From: Sorlinia euscelidii
GTDB lineage: Bacteria; Pseudomonadota; Alphaproteobacteria; Acetobacterales; Acetobacteraceae
Assembly: GCF_036452155.1 (NCBI RefSeq)
Contig: NZ_JAWJZY010000006.1
DNA: 64,000 nt
Reading direction: 5' to 3' (one strand)
In this document: positions 64,000 through 64,000 of the stretch, one piece after another
Layout of the letters: each line of letters begins with the position of its first letter
How positions within the stretch are numbered: position 1 is the stretch's first letter
Made by a program: the position numbers and the translations under genes
Notes under the pieces: generated by a model
What the model saw: only the letters and a program-made list of their open reading frames with translations
What the model was told of the DNA's origin: nothing
Database searches by the model: none

Positions 64000-64000
64000 G

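Noticed and set aside
1..64000. CRISPR arrays, insertion sequences, prophage genes and toxin-antitoxin pairs
   Set aside because: I looked for direct repeats, transposase motifs and phage genes and saw none.

Overview
The window is a 64 kb stretch of an alphaproteobacterial chromosome and is almost entirely housekeeping genes. Several features point to the acetic acid bacteria (Acetobacteraceae), as an inference from gene content: a 558-residue pyruvate decarboxylase of the Zymomonas/Acetobacter type, a SUF-only Fe-S operon led by an Rrf2 regulator, the tig-clpP-clpX-lon-hup block, RNase J, a short prolyl-tRNA synthetase, and the bolA / J-protein / cobS / cobT cluster. I see no insertion sequence, prophage, CRISPR array, rRNA or obvious foreign island.

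Layout. 1-6.3 kb: end of a DUF445 gene, then rrf2-sufBCDST-sufA. 6.3-10.1 kb (minus): RNA methyltransferase, DEAD-box helicase and a small membrane protein. 10.3-18.7 kb: nnr, tRNA-Leu, tig, clpP, clpX, lon, hup. 18.7-25.3 kb: tRNA-Val, birA, coaX, rnj, proS, lolC, lolD. 25.4-33.9 kb: dnaE, rpsB, tsf, recO, parC. 33.9-46.5 kb: bpt, cls, an EEP-fold hydrolase, AI-2E permease, metC, comM, serA, hisN, kdsB, pheA, dapA, smpB. 46.7-56.1 kb: a tandem cold-shock protein, an LpxR-like lipid A deacylase, a degenerate GGDEF-EAL protein, recG and mfd. 56.2-58.9 kb: a divergent lysR/pdc pair. 59.1-64 kb: cobT, cobS, a J-domain protein, bolA, a LolA-like lipoprotein and the start of lipB.

The genes form functional sets: Fe-S assembly, protein quality control (Tig, ClpXP, Lon, SmpB, Bpt), lipoprotein export (LolCD and a LolA-like protein), replication and repair (DnaE, RecO, RecG, Mfd, topoisomerase IV), amino acid synthesis (SerA, HisN, PheA, DapA, MetC) and ethanologenic pyruvate metabolism (PDC).

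The most striking feature is technical or evolutionary. Eight genes (sufB, clpX, metC, hisN, lpxR, mfd, lysR and the J-domain gene) carry ten single-base losses that break the frame. Nine of the ten lie in runs of C or G, and every gene returns to a whole number of codons when the bases are restored. Because clpX and sufB are normally indispensable, I think most are sequencing errors, and I annotate the restored genes. The best leads of biological interest are the J-protein/BolA/CobST cluster, the LolA-like protein with a lipobox, the catalytically degraded EAL protein, and the direct hup-tRNA-birA junction where many relatives carry the complex I (nuo) operon.
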